Source of the DNA: Glycomyces sp040645615
Lineage (GTDB): Bacteria > Actinomycetota > Actinomycetes > Mycobacteriales > Micromonosporaceae
Assembly: GCF_040645615.1 (NCBI RefSeq)
Contig: NZ_JBEYYO010000020.1
Span: forward strand, 47,984-111,983
DNA length: 64,000 bases
Direction: 5' to 3'
How positions within the stretch are numbered: the first letter of the stretch is position 1; the number at the start of each line of letters is the position of its first letter. Positions 9,256-17,925 of the stretch are shown piece by piece. Under the pieces are notes generated by a model. The model worked only from the letters and a program-made list of their open reading frames with translations, was not told the DNA's origin and ran no database searches. A program made the position numbers and the translations under genes.

Positions 9256-9472
9256 GCCCGACAGGATGCCATGTGGAGCCGGTGATGACAAGTGGACAGC
9301 TCCAATGTGTCGATAGAGCGCGGCAATCGTCTATGGCATTGCGAGCTCGGGTTTCACTGTGAGCGTTGCGGATCGGTCGGAGCTGTGCTCGGGATTGCAA
9401 CGCCTGTTCAGAGAATTCCAATCGTGTGATCCCCATCGCCCCCTTCGGAGCAGAGGACGGAGGGTTGTCTGT

Positions 9473-9504
9473 CGATCACGGATCATTATCGACTGTCGTG
9501 ATCG
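9473..9504. terminator. Inverted repeat after the kinase gene
   Basis: CGATCACG and CGTGATCG form an 8-bp perfect repeat with a 16-bp spacer, starting 4 bp after the minus-strand kinase stop codon. There is no T-run; a terminator role is inferred from position. Confidence 0.35.
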
Positions 9505-9507
9505 ATT

Positions 9508-10827
9508 TCAGTTGTCGGGCATGGGTGAGCCGATGAGATCGGATCCGGGGAGCTGTTGTTCGTCAGTGCCCTCTGTGGAGTTTCCGTTGGGGCCTTCCGG
9601 TTCGGACAAATCGCCCGAATCGCCCTCGGTGGCGGGGTCTTCCGTCTCGGGCGCTTGCACTGTGGTGGTCTCCTCGCCCGGGGAGGTGCTCTCGCCGTCG
9701 TCGGGTTCGGTTGTGGGCGAGGGCGACTGGGAGACTTCGGCGGTAGTGGCCTCTTCGGACGGATCGGCCATGTCGTCCTCCTTCGGGGTGTCCGTGCCCG
9801 TGAGGGCGATGACGACCGAGATCGCGGCGGCGATGAGGACGAGGGCGCACGCGACGCCGAGGACGATGAGGCCGCGGCTGCGGCGCGGGGGCGGGGCGTC
9901 GGATTCGGCGGCGAGCATCGCGCCGAGCTCGCTCTGGTCGAATTCGGCCGCGTGCGGGGTGACCGGGTCGTAGGTGAAGGTGGCCGTCGCGTCCCGTTCG
10001 CGCAGTTCGGGTTCGATGGGCGCGGTGGCTTGGCGCGAGAGGCGCGGGGCGAGGCGGCGCAGTTCGGCCGCGACGGCGTCGAGGTCGCCGCGGGCGCGCG
10101 GGTCGAGCGCGAGGAGCATCTCCACGACCTGCCACAGGTCGCGGTCGACCGCGGCGGGCTTGACGGGGATGCGGGCGAGGTGGCGTTCGACCACGTCGGT
10201 GATCGAGCCGCCCCGGTAGGCGCTGTGGCCGGTGAGGGCCTCGTAGAGGACCAGGCCGAGCGCGTAGTTGTCGACGCCGGTGCTGGCCGAGTCGCCGGAG
10301 GCCACTTCGGGGGCGATGTACTCGGGGGTGCCGTGGGAGGGCACGGTCTTGGAGGCGGCGGCGCGGGCGATGCCGAAGTCGATGAACTTAACGCCTTCGG
10401 TACCCGAGAGCATGAGGTTGCCGGGTTTGACGTCGGAGTGGCGGTAGCCGGCGCGGTGGATCGCGGCGAGGGTCTCGGCGGCGCTGGCGCAGCGCAGGGC
10501 GGCCTCGGCGGCGGGCAGGGGCCCGTGGACGCGGAGGTGTTCGCGCAAGTCGAGGCCGTCGATGTACTCCAGGATCACCGCGCACACGTCGTCAGTGACG
10601 ATGAAGTCCTTGACCGAGACCACGCCGGGGTGGTCGATGGTGCGCAGGATGCCGGCCTCGGCGCCGAAGCTGTCGAAGATCTCGGTCTCGCCGCGCAGTT
10701 CGGGCCGCAGGACCTTGACGGCCACGCGCTCGCCGGTGACCTGGTCGAGCCCGCGCCATACGACGCCGACCGCGCCGCGGGCGATTTCCTGTTCGAGGAC
10801 GTATCGGTCGGCCAGGACGTTCTGCAT
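9508..10827 (-). CDS. Membrane-anchored Ser/Thr protein kinase (Hanks type, non-RD)
   Basis: A 440-residue protein from ATG 10827, with CGGGAG a few bases upstream. Kinase domain residues 8-265: Lys38 (VAVKVLR), catalytic loop H130-S131-D132 (HSDVKPGN), D150FG, and APE at 172-174. The HRD arginine is replaced by Ser, and the first P-loop glycine is missing (ARGAVGVV). A juxtamembrane segment leads to one helix at 319-342 and an outer tail of about 95 residues rich in Ser, Thr, Glu and Pro, with no PASTA repeats. It is divergent from the PP2C phosphatase gene, suggesting a signalling pair. Confidence 0.88.
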   Translation of the reverse strand: MQNVLADRYVLEQEIARGAVGVVWRGLDQVTGERVAVKVLRPELRGETEIFDSFGAEAGILRTIDHPGVVSVKDFIVTDDVCAVILEYIDGLDLREHLRVHGPLPAAEAALRCASAAETLAAIHRAGYRHSDVKPGNLMLSGTEGVKFIDFGIARAAASKTVPSHGTPEYIAPEVASGDSASTGVDNYALGLVLYEALTGHSAYRGGSITDVVERHLARIPVKPAAVDRDLWQVVEMLLALDPRARGDLDAVAAELRRLAPRLSRQATAPIEPELRERDATATFTYDPVTPHAAEFDQSELGAMLAAESDAPPPRRSRGLIVLGVACALVLIAAAISVVIALTGTDTPKEDDMADPSEEATTAEVSQSPSPTTEPDDGESTSPGEETTTVQAPETEDPATEGDSGDLSEPEGPNGNSTEGTDEQQLPGSDLIGSPMPDN

Positions 10828-11079
10828 GGCTGCTCCCGAGATGGGTGGAAGGGCGGGTGGTCGCGAAGTCGGCCGAATCAACTGTAAAGGCGGCGTCCTC
10901 GCAGCTCAGCGGCGGGTTGGGAGGGTGGCACGAACTGGGGACACAGGTCGGGGGGCCGAGGGCGCTTCGACGGTCGCGTGCTGTGAGTGGCGGGCCACTA
11001 CACTTGCGCCCATGTCCCTCGAACGGCCAAGCTTTGAACAGACAGGCGAAACCCGGTGCCGGGTCGGCGGTGGTCGCCG

Positions 11080-11889
11080 GTGACCGAACTTCGTTGGCGC
11101 TACGGCGCCGCCACCGACGTGGGCAAAGTCCGCGATCTCAATGAGGACTCCCATCTCGCGTCGCGGCGGCTGCTCGCGGTGGCCGACGGCGTGGGCGGCG
11201 CGGCCGCCGGCGAGGTCGCCAGCGGTGTCACGATCGCGGAGGTGACGCGGCTGGCCCGCCGCTCCCCCGTGGAGGCCCCCACCGAGCTCGGCGAGGTGGT
11301 CGAGTCCGCTCGCGACCGCATCCGGGCGGCGGTGGCCGAGAACCCCGAGTCCGAGGGCATGGCGACCACGCTCACGGGCCTGTGGCTCGGCGACGACGCG
11401 GTCGACATCGTCCACATCGGAGACTCGCGGGCGTACCAGGTGCGCGGCGAGGACTTCGTCCAAGTGACCGTTGACGACTCGTACGTGCAGCACCTCGTCG
11501 ACGAAGGCGCGATCACTCCCGAGGAGGCCCACGACCACCCCTACAAGTCGGTGGTCACTCGGGTGCTCCAGGCCAATCCGGCCCCCGCGCACTTCGAGAC
11601 CCGGCCCGCGCAGCTGGGCGACCGGTACATGCTGTGCTCGGACGGGTTGAGCGACGTGGTCGACGACGGGGTCATCGAGAACGTGCTGCGCGACTTCGCC
11701 GATCCCCAAGCGGCCGCTGACGAGTTGGTGCGCCTCGCGCTCGAAGGCGGGGGCCCCGACAACGTGACGGTGGTCGTGGGCGACGTGTCCGAGCAGCGCG
11801 GGCCCAGGCGGTGGCCGTGGATCGTGGGCGCGGCGGCGGCCCTGGTGATCGCGGCGGCACTCGTGCTGGCCCTGGTGCTCTGGAACTGA
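11080..11889 (+). CDS. PP2C-type Ser/Thr phosphatase with C-terminal membrane anchor
   Basis: A 269-residue protein from GTG 11080 (VTELRWRYGAATDVGKVRDL); a GTG at 11056 would add eight residues. The PPM motifs are present: VRDLNEDS, VADGVGGAAAGEVAS with the metal-binding Asp, GDSRAY, LCSDGLSD and GGPDNVT. The last 25 residues form a single helix (WPWIVGAAAALVIAAALVL), placing the enzyme at the inner membrane face. It should reverse phosphorylation by Hanks kinases, the nearest being the divergent kinase gene 250 bp away. Confidence 0.9.
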   Translation: MTELRWRYGAATDVGKVRDLNEDSHLASRRLLAVADGVGGAAAGEVASGVTIAEVTRLARRSPVEAPTELGEVVESARDRIRAAVAENPESEGMATTLTGLWLGDDAVDIVHIGDSRAYQVRGEDFVQVTVDDSYVQHLVDEGAITPEEAHDHPYKSVVTRVLQANPAPAHFETRPAQLGDRYMLCSDGLSDVVDDGVIENVLRDFADPQAAADELVRLALEGGGPDNVTVVVGDVSEQRGPRRWPWIVGAAAALVIAAALVLALVLWN

Positions 11890-11926
11890 TTCCCCCTCTT
11901 TACTCGTCCCCCATCGACTTTTCCTC

Positions 11927-12616
11927 TCAGACGGCGATGCCGTTGAAGGCCGCTTCGGTGCGGGCGGTGTAGTCGAAGAACGCGGCGTCGTCGGCGGTCA
12001 CGTTCGCCAAGTGGCCGTGGAGTTCGTAGCCGATGATGCCCACCAGGCGGTTCCACGCGAGGATGAGCCTGGCGGTCTCCTCGACGCTGAACTCCATGCC
12101 CTCCAACATGACCCGCATCTCCGGTGTGATCGCCGAGGCGTCGCAGGCCGGGCCCGGCGGGGGGCTGAGGTCGCCTGAGCGTTTCGCGTCGGCGGTGATG
12201 CGCGCCAAGGTGAGCGGCATCCGCCCGGCCACTTCGGCGGTGATGTGCGGCGCGGCGTAGCCGGGGACCGGGGTGCCGAACAGCAGCGCGTACTCGTGGC
12301 GGTTGGCCAGCGACCACTCGCGGGTGGCCCGCCAGACCGCGAGCCACCGCTCGATCGGGGCCCGGCCGGGGTCGTCGGCGCCTTCGGCGGCCTCGCCGAT
12401 CTCGGTGTAGGACTCCACCAGCAGAGCCGTGAGCAGGTCGTCCCGGCTCGCGAAGTAGCGGTAGATCGCCGAGGAGGCCATGCCGAGCTCACGCGCGACC
12501 GAACGCAGGGACAGGCCCGCGGCCCCAGCCTCGCCGAGCTGGCGGCGGGCCGTCGAAAGGATCTCCCTGGTCAGCTCGATGCGGGCGCGGGCTCGGGCGG
12601 TGCGCGGTGCGTTCAT
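11927..12616 (-). CDS. TetR family regulator
   Basis: A 229-residue protein with an N-terminal TetR helix-turn-helix (residues 12-60: REILSTARRQLGEAGAAGLS, then VARELGMASSAIYRYFASRDDLL) and a C-terminal TetR_C_13-like ligand domain (LANRHEYALLFGTPVPGY). It is divergent from a membrane-protein gene. Two copies of the palindrome AGAGCACTGCTCT lie between them, one 22 bp from this start and one 25 bp from the neighbour's start, so it probably represses both genes. The ligand is unknown. Confidence 0.88.
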   Translation of the reverse strand: MNAPRTARARARIELTREILSTARRQLGEAGAAGLSLRSVARELGMASSAIYRYFASRDDLLTALLVESYTEIGEAAEGADDPGRAPIERWLAVWRATREWSLANRHEYALLFGTPVPGYAAPHITAEVAGRMPLTLARITADAKRSGDLSPPPGPACDASAITPEMRVMLEGMEFSVEETARLILAWNRLVGIIGYELHGHLANVTADDAAFFDYTARTEAAFNGIAV

Positions 12617-12637
12617 CGAGACAGTTTAACAAAAACG

Positions 12638-12650
12638 AGAGCACTGCTCT
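12638..12650. promoter_or_regulatory. TetR operator copy 1
   Basis: AGAGCACTGCTCT, a 13-bp palindrome about a central C, lies 22 bp upstream of the TetR start. Its identical core occurs again at 12691-12703, 53 bp away centre to centre, about five helical turns. Confidence 0.7.
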
Positions 12651-12689
12651 TGCTTCGACGAGGCGAGTGTGTAATCATTGTTCTCAACA

Positions 12690-12704
12690 GAGAGCACTGC
12701 TCTC
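12690..12704. promoter_or_regulatory. TetR operator copy 2
   Basis: GAGAGCACTGCTCTC, a perfect 15-bp palindrome, lies 25 bp upstream of the divergent membrane-protein start and shares its 13-bp core with copy 1. Confidence 0.7.
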
Positions 12705-12728
12705 GCAATGTACCCCTGAGGAGATCCC

Positions 12729-13412
12729 ATGTCACCTGCCCAAGCCGCTCCCGACCCTCGTGCCCGTATGGGCGCCATCGCATTCGCGCTCGCCGGCGTG
12801 CTGTTCGTCGTCTACGAGGCCGCCGCCCCGCGCGCCGACCAGACCACCCTCGTAGGGGCCGAGTCCTGGACCACCGTCGGCTGGTCGGTCGCCCACATCG
12901 CCGCGATCGTGGCGCTCATCCTGATCCCGCTCGGCTACGGCGCGCTCCGAGGGTTCTTCGAAGGCACGCGAAACGAGAAGACCGCGTTCCTGGCCGCCAC
13001 CACCGGCTACATCGGATCGGGCCTGACGATCTCGTACTACGGCGCCGAGGTCTACGGCCTCAAGGCGATCGGGGAGCGGGCCGTGGCCGACGGGGACGCG
13101 TCCATGACTGAGGTGGGCGAGGCGTTCCGCATGGACCCGACCGCGATGACCGTGTTCGCGATCGGCTTGGCGCTCATCGCGATCGCCGCGGTCCTCGCCG
13201 CCGTCGCGGTGTGGCGCTCGGGAACCCTGAACCGCTGGAGCGCCGTCCCGCTCGCGGTGCTCCTGGTGACGATGCTGCCGCAGTACTTCCTGCCGCACTC
13301 GGCCCGGATCGCCTGGGGCGCACTGGTCACCGTGGCCGCGCTGTGGCTCGCGGCCGAACTGTGGAAGGCCGCGAAGCCTTCGGTCCAGGAAGCCGAACTT
13401 CAGAACGCTTGA
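12729..13412 (+). CDS. Multi-pass membrane protein under TetR control
   Basis: A 227-residue protein from ATG 12729 with GAGGAG just upstream. It has about six hydrophobic segments (near 16-34, 50-70, 85-105, 135-160, 172-188 and 192-210). No transporter or enzyme motif was recognised. The twin operators upstream and the divergent TetR gene mark it as the main regulated target, which suggests a role in handling the regulator's ligand or a membrane stress. The gene ends at a 20-bp stem terminator (13418-13461). Confidence 0.65.
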   Translation: MSPAQAAPDPRARMGAIAFALAGVLFVVYEAAAPRADQTTLVGAESWTTVGWSVAHIAAIVALILIPLGYGALRGFFEGTRNEKTAFLAATTGYIGSGLTISYYGAEVYGLKAIGERAVADGDASMTEVGEAFRMDPTAMTVFAIGLALIAIAAVLAAVAVWRSGTLNRWSAVPLAVLLVTMLPQYFLPHSARIAWGALVTVAALWLAAELWKAAKPSVQEAELQNA

Positions 13413-13417
13413 GACGC

Positions 13418-13461
13418 AACGCGACGGCCCCGCGATCACTCGATCGCGGGGCCGTCGCGTT
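13418..13461. terminator. Strong hairpin terminator
   Basis: A 20-bp perfect stem (starting AACGCGACGGCCCCGCGATC) with an ACTC loop begins 6 bp after the membrane-protein stop. Confidence 0.8.
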
Positions 13462-13470
13462 CGTTCGTCC

Positions 13471-13633
13471 AGGTGGTGTTTGCGAGCTCGCGGCGAGTCG
13501 GTATCGGAGTCCATTCGTTCGCTCGGGAGACGGAAGGCCTTCCCGATACCGGTGTTGTATCGGGAAGGCCGACAACGAAGCGAGCGGGCGAATGGGCCCG
13601 ATAGCGGCCGGCGGGGGCTCGCAAACACCGCCT
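13471..13633. repeat. 163-bp near-complete palindromic element
   Basis: The outer arms AGGTGGTGTTTGCGAGC and GCTCGCAAACACCGCCT pair with one wobble. Inner blocks also pair: CCATTCGTTCGCTCG with CGAGCGGGCGAATGG (13 of 15), and GGCCTTCCCGATAC with GTATCGGGAAGGCC (perfect) around CGGTGTT. The result is one large cruciform or RNA hairpin between the convergent membrane-protein and ppx genes; its right arm runs into the ppx stop codon. No ORF is supported inside and no target duplication was seen at the ends. Confidence 0.7.
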
Positions 13634-14555
13634 AGGCGGAGAGGGCGATCCCGTCGAGGATGTCGTGCTCGGAGATGAGCACCGACTCGATCCCGCTGCG
13701 CTCCATGATGGTCCGCAGTACCAGAGCGCCGCCCACGATCACGTCGGCACGGCCCGGGTGCATCACCGGGATCGCCAGCCGCGAGGCGTGGTCGGCGGCC
13801 GCGAGGTCAGCGGCGACCTCGGCGACCTCGGCGTAGGTCAGGCGGGTGCCGTCGATCGCGTCCGGGTCGTAGGCCTTGAGGCCCAAGGCGATCGCCGCGA
13901 TCGTGGTGGCCGTGCCCGCCACCGCGACGAGCTCGGAGGCTTCGCGGCCGGAGTCGGCGACCTTGAGCGCCTTGTCGGCGACCGCGGTGATGTCGGCGAC
14001 CGCTGCATCCAATTCGGACTGACGTGGTGGGTCGCTGCGGAGGTGGCGCTCGGTCATGCGCACGCAGCCGACGTCCACCGAGATCGCGGCCAGGACCTCG
14101 CCCGCGGTGCCGCGCACGAACTCGGTCGAGCCGCCGCCGATGTCGACCAGGAGGCGCTGGCCGTCGAGCTCGGGCAGCGTCGCGGCCGCGCCGGTGAAGG
14201 ACAGGCGGGCCTCCTCGTCGCCGGAGATGACCTCGGGGGCCTGGCCGAGGACCGATGCGACCATCGCGGAGAACTCGGTGGCGTTGGCCGCGTCGCGGCT
14301 CGCCGAAGTGGCGACCATGCGGATCGCCTCGGCGCCCAGCTCGCGGATCTGGGCGGTGTAGTCGGCCAGCGCGGCGCGGGTGCGTTCGAGGGCGGCCTCG
14401 GAAAGGCGGCCGGTCTGGTCCACGCCTTCGCCCAGGCGCACGACCTCCATGCGGCGCACCAGGTCGTGGAGGCGGCCTTCGGCGTCGAGGTCGGCGATGA
14501 GCAGGCGGATCGAGTTGGTGCCGCAGTCGATTCCGGCCACGCGTCGGGTGCTCAT
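13632..14555 (-). CDS. ppx: Exopolyphosphatase / pppGpp phosphatase family
   Basis: A 307-residue Ppx/GppA protein from ATG 14555, which overlaps the DUF501 stop by four bases (ATGA). The ASKHA-fold motifs are present: VAGIDCGTNSIRLLIAD at residues 6-22, the switch segment EEARLSF, and the second phosphate loop LLVDIGGGSTEFV. It is a single-domain form of the enzyme, without the C-terminal HD domain of E. coli Ppx, as usual in actinobacteria. It should release phosphate from polyphosphate or pppGpp. It is the last gene of the eno-ftsB-DUF501-ppx operon. Confidence 0.9.
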   Translation of the reverse strand: MSTRRVAGIDCGTNSIRLLIADLDAEGRLHDLVRRMEVVRLGEGVDQTGRLSEAALERTRAALADYTAQIRELGAEAIRMVATSASRDAANATEFSAMVASVLGQAPEVISGDEEARLSFTGAAATLPELDGQRLLVDIGGGSTEFVRGTAGEVLAAISVDVGCVRMTERHLRSDPPRQSELDAAVADITAVADKALKVADSGREASELVAVAGTATTIAAIALGLKAYDPDAIDGTRLTYAEVAEVAADLAAADHASRLAIPVMHPGRADVIVGGALVLRTIMERSGIESVLISEHDILDGIALSA

Positions 14556-15085
14556 CGGGCCTGCTCCCGGGCGCTCGCGCAGCTGCCGTTCGCCCACCAT
14601 TCGGGGAGGGCGTCGATGGCCTCGTCGCCGAAGGGGTCCACGCCGGGGCCTGCGGCGAGGGCGTGGCCCACGAGGGCGTGGAGGCATTTGACGCGGTCGG
14701 GCAGGCCTCCGGCGGAGACGCCGTCGATCTCGGGGACCTCGCCGAGCTTGGCGCGGCGGGCGAGGTAGTCCTCGTGGGCGCGGCGGTGCTGCGCGGCGAG
14801 TTCGGGGTCGGCGGCGAGACGCTCGTTCATGTCCTTCATGACCCCGCCGCCTTCGAGCCTGCCGATGGCCGAAGCGGCCTTGGGGCAGGTGAGGTAGTAG
14901 GTGGTCGGGAAGGGGCTGCCGTCGGGCAGGCGCGGCTCGGTCTCGATCACGGCGGGCTGGCCGCACGGGCAGCGCCAGGCCACGGCGTGCGCGCCGCGGA
15001 TGGGGCGGCCGAGCTGGGCGGCGACGGCGGCCGCGTCGGCCTCGGTCACCGGTTCGGGGCTCTGGGGCCAGGCTTCGGGCTTCAC
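14552..15085 (-). CDS. DUF501 protein
   Basis: A 177-residue protein from GTG 15085. DUF501 features: CPCGQPAVIETEPRLPDGSP, PTTYYLTCP, and the later GLPDRVKCLHALVGHALA. The CxC, TCP and KCLH positions conserve Cys and His residues that could hold a metal, but that is inference. The function of the family is unknown. It starts 28 bp after the ftsB-like gene and overlaps ppx by four bases, so translation is probably coupled. Confidence 0.9.
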   Translation of the reverse strand: MKPEAWPQSPEPVTEADAAAVAAQLGRPIRGAHAVAWRCPCGQPAVIETEPRLPDGSPFPTTYYLTCPKAASAIGRLEGGGVMKDMNERLAADPELAAQHRRAHEDYLARRAKLGEVPEIDGVSAGGLPDRVKCLHALVGHALAAGPGVDPFGDEAIDALPEWWANGSCASAREQAR

Positions 15086-15112
15086 AGGGCGGCCCTCTTC
15101 GGCTTCACGCGT

Positions 15113-15625
15113 CTACTCCTCGGTGTCCTGGTCGAGCTGGTCGGCGTCTTCAAAGGTAGCGGCCAGCTCGTCGTACCAGGGGAGGTCGACCTGCTCGGCG
15201 TCGTCCGCGCCACCGGTGTGCCTGGGGTCGTCCTCGTCGATGACGATCACGAGGTCCTCGCCGGGGGCCACGAGGAGGAGGCTGGAGCGGATCTGGGCCT
15301 CGACGTAGGCCGGGTCGTCCCACTTGAGGCGCTCGGCTTCGAGGGCCTCGATGCGCTCGGACTGCTCGGACTGCTCGGCTTCGAGGCGGTTGATCTCGAC
15401 GCGCTGCTCGACATAGGTGCGCAGGGGGTAGGCGTAGGCGAGGGCCAGCGCGGAGAGGACGAGGGCGAGGACGGCGGCGCGGCGGGAGACCTTGCGGGCC
15501 GGGCGGTAGCGCACGCGTTTGACCTCGGCGCGGGCGGCGGTGCCGGTGGTGCGGCGGGCCGTGCGGGTGCGGCCGGGTCCGGTGGATCGCCCTCCGGGGC
15601 GGCTTGGTCGGCGGCTCGCGTTCAC
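15113..15625 (-). CDS. ftsB: FtsB/DivIC-type septum formation initiator
   Basis: A 170-residue bitopic protein: a basic cytoplasmic N-terminus (1-47), one helix (about 48-67, AAVLALVLSALALAYAYPL), a coiled coil (about 70-97) and a short extracellular domain with WDDPAYVEAQIRSSL, the conserved septum-initiator block. It bridges FtsQ and FtsL in the divisome. The C-terminal acidic tail (last 40 residues) is variable in the family. GTG start; the gene follows eno by 71 bp, with a terminator-like hairpin in between. Confidence 0.88.
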   Translation of the reverse strand: MNASRRPSRPGGRSTGPGRTRTARRTTGTAARAEVKRVRYRPARKVSRRAAVLALVLSALALAYAYPLRTYVEQRVEINRLEAEQSEQSERIEALEAERLKWDDPAYVEAQIRSSLLLVAPGEDLVIVIDEDDPRHTGGADDAEQVDLPWYDELAATFEDADQLDQDTEE

Positions 15626-15654
15626 TGGGTCAGCCTAGTCGATCGGGGCGCGGC

Positions 15655-15684
15655 GAGGCCCCCGCGCCGGAGCACGGGGGCCTC
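15655..15684. terminator. Hairpin between eno and ftsB
   Basis: GAGGCCCCCG and CGGGGGCCTC form a perfect 10-bp stem with a 10-nt loop, 12 bp after the eno stop (minus strand). No T-run; it may lower expression of the downstream genes relative to eno. Confidence 0.6.
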
Positions 15685-15696
15685 GGAAGCGTGCTT

Positions 15697-16977
15697 TTAC
15701 TTCCCGAACTTCGGGAAGGCCGAAGCACCGGCGTAGCGCGCGGCGTCGCCGAGGTCTTCCTCGATGCGCAGGAGCTGGTTGTACTTGGCGACGCGGTCCG
15801 AGCGGGCCGGGGCGCCGGACTTGATCTGGCCGCAGGCCAGGGCCACGGCGAGGTCGGCGATGGTGGTGTCCTCGGTCTCGCCGGAGCGGTGGCTCATCAT
15901 GCAGCCGAAGCCGGCGCGGTGGGCCAGGTCGACGGCGTCGATGGTCTCGGTCAGCGTGCCGATCTGGTTGACCTTGACCAGCAGGCCGTTGGCGGCCTTC
16001 TCGTCGATGCCGCGGCGCAGGCGCTCGGGGTTGGTCACGAACAGGTCGTCGCCGACGATCTGGAGGCGCGAGCCGACGGCCTCGGTGAGCGCGGACCAGC
16101 CGGCCCAGTCGTCCTCGGCGAGGGGGTCCTCGATGGAGACGAACGGGAAGGCGGCTATGAGCTCCTCGTAGTAGGCGCTCATCTCCTCGCCGGTCTTCTT
16201 CTGGCCCTCGAAGAGGTAGGCGCCGTCGGTGAAGAACTCGGTGGCGGCCGCGTCCATCGCGAAGGCGATGTCGGTGCCGAGCTTGAAGCCGGCCTTCTCG
16301 ATCGCCACGGAGATGAGGTCGAGCGCGGCGCGGTTGGAGTCGAGGTTGGGGGCGAAGCCGCCCTCGTCGCCGAGCCCGGTGGACAGGCCGCGCTCCTTGA
16401 GCACGGACTTGAGCGAGTGATAGGCCTCCGCGCCCCAGCGCAGGGCCTCCTTGAAGGTGGGCGCGCCGATCGGGGCGATCATGAACTCCTGGATGTCGAC
16501 GTTGGAGTCCGCGTGGGAGCCGCCGTTGAGGATGTTCAGCATCGGCACCGGCAGCAGGTGCGCGTTCGGGCCGCCGATGTAGCGGTAGAGCGGCAGCTCG
16601 GCGGAGTCGGCGGCGGCCTTCGCGGCGGCGAGGGAGGCACCGAGGATCGCGTTCGCGCCGAAGGTGGACTTGTCCGGGGTGCCGTCGGCGTCGAGGAGGG
16701 CCTGGTCGACCAGGCGCTGCTCGGAGGCTTCGAGGCCGATCAGGGCGTCGCGGATCGGGCCGTTGACGTTGTCGACGGCCTTCTCGACGCCCTTGCCGAG
16801 GTAGCGGCCCTTGTCGCCGTCACGCAGCTCGATGGCCTCGAAGGCGCCGGTGGAGGCACCGGACGGGACGGCCGCCCGCTGCAGTGTGTCGTCGTCGAGC
16901 AGGATCTCCACTTCGACGGTGGGGTTGCCGCGGGAGTCGAGGATCTCCCTGGCCCGGATGTCTTCAATTGCAGCCAC
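15697..16977 (-). CDS. eno: Enolase
   Basis: A 426-residue enolase: N-terminal IRAREILDSRGNPTVEVE, SGASTGAFEA, catalytic E in GDEGGFAPNL, metal ligands in FAMDAAATEFF, SIEDPLAEDDW and VGDDLFVTN, catalytic K in LLVKVNQIGT, and the C-terminal MMSHRSGETEDT. It converts 2-phosphoglycerate to phosphoenolpyruvate. GTG 16977 was chosen because AGGAG lies five bases upstream; the GTG at 16983 would abut that site. It heads the eno-ftsB-DUF501-ppx operon. Confidence 0.97.
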   Translation of the reverse strand: MAAIEDIRAREILDSRGNPTVEVEILLDDDTLQRAAVPSGASTGAFEAIELRDGDKGRYLGKGVEKAVDNVNGPIRDALIGLEASEQRLVDQALLDADGTPDKSTFGANAILGASLAAAKAAADSAELPLYRYIGGPNAHLLPVPMLNILNGGSHADSNVDIQEFMIAPIGAPTFKEALRWGAEAYHSLKSVLKERGLSTGLGDEGGFAPNLDSNRAALDLISVAIEKAGFKLGTDIAFAMDAAATEFFTDGAYLFEGQKKTGEEMSAYYEELIAAFPFVSIEDPLAEDDWAGWSALTEAVGSRLQIVGDDLFVTNPERLRRGIDEKAANGLLVKVNQIGTLTETIDAVDLAHRAGFGCMMSHRSGETEDTTIADLAVALACGQIKSGAPARSDRVAKYNQLLRIEEDLGDAARYAGASAFPKFGK

Positions 16978-17280
16978 TGTCACTCCTGAGATAGCCGAAT
17001 CTGACGATCGGCCCGATTACGGGGCCGTGTCCGAAGGATTTCGGCCGACCCGACACTGCGCCGGCCACAGCTCCCTAGGCTACGCCCCGCCCCATGTGGG
17101 GGTGCCCGCGAGCCGTGAAAATGGAATGGCGCCTACCCCGGCGGCTCGTGTTACATGATCGCTGGCCGGGGCGCTATATGGTGGAGCCCTACCGCAGATC
17201 AGACACCTGTGCTAGGCGTGCCCCCCGGAAGCCGCGATCCCGGCCTTCCCTGCGCCCCAGCACTATGGAAGTGGAGCCCC

Positions 17281-17925
17281 ATGATCCCGAAGAACCCCCT
17301 GGTGCGTTGCCTGCGCCCGGGCGCCGTGCTCGCCTCGGCGGCGCTGCTGGCGCTCTCCGGCTGCAACGGAGGTGGCGGCGGGGAGGAGCCCGCCTCGAAG
17401 GACCAGGCCGCGCTCACTGAGCTCAGCGACCGGCTGGTGGCCGCCGAGAGCCACGCGTACACCGCGAAGTACCTGGTGGAGGGCTCGGACGACGAGGTGC
17501 TCGTGGCCGTCGACCCCGAGGCCGGGACCGCGGCCGTGGTGGTCGGCGACCGGCCGCAGCTGTGGCAGGGCGAGGGCGACGCGGAGCTGTCGGTGTGGCT
17601 GCGCCAGCAGCTCGAAGGCGTGCTCCCCGCCGAGTCGGAGGTGGCCTCGTGGCTCGCGGCCACGGCCGCCGACCCGTCGGCGACTTCGGTGTTCTCCGAC
17701 ACCACGCTCGCCGGAGAGCTGGCCGACTGCGTGGACGTCCAGGGCGCCGAGAGCTCCCCGGTCGGGTCGTACGAGGTGTGCGTGACCACGGTCGGCGTCA
17801 TCGCCAGCATCACCGCGAAGGTCGACGACACCGCGTACACGACCAAGCTCGTCAACTACCACGACGGCGTCGACACGACCTGGCTCGACGAGATCACCGG
17901 CCGCGCGAGCACCGACAACCAGTGA
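17281..17925 (+). CDS. Secreted lipoprotein, unknown function
   Basis: A 214-residue protein from ATG 17281. The signal peptide ends in lipobox LSGC (Cys near residue 26), followed by NGGGGGEEP, so it should be lipidated by Lgt and cleaved by LspA. The mature part is rich in Ala, Asp and Val and holds one Cys pair (ADCVDV and YEVCVTT) that may form a disulfide. No domain recognised. The gene stands alone, divergent from eno and 150 bp upstream of tRNA-Glu. Confidence 0.75.
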   Translation: MIPKNPLVRCLRPGAVLASAALLALSGCNGGGGGEEPASKDQAALTELSDRLVAAESHAYTAKYLVEGSDDEVLVAVDPEAGTAAVVVGDRPQLWQGEGDAELSVWLRQQLEGVLPAESEVASWLAATAADPSATSVFSDTTLAGELADCVDVQGAESSPVGSYEVCVTTVGVIASITAKVDDTAYTTKLVNYHDGVDTTWLDEITGRASTDNQ

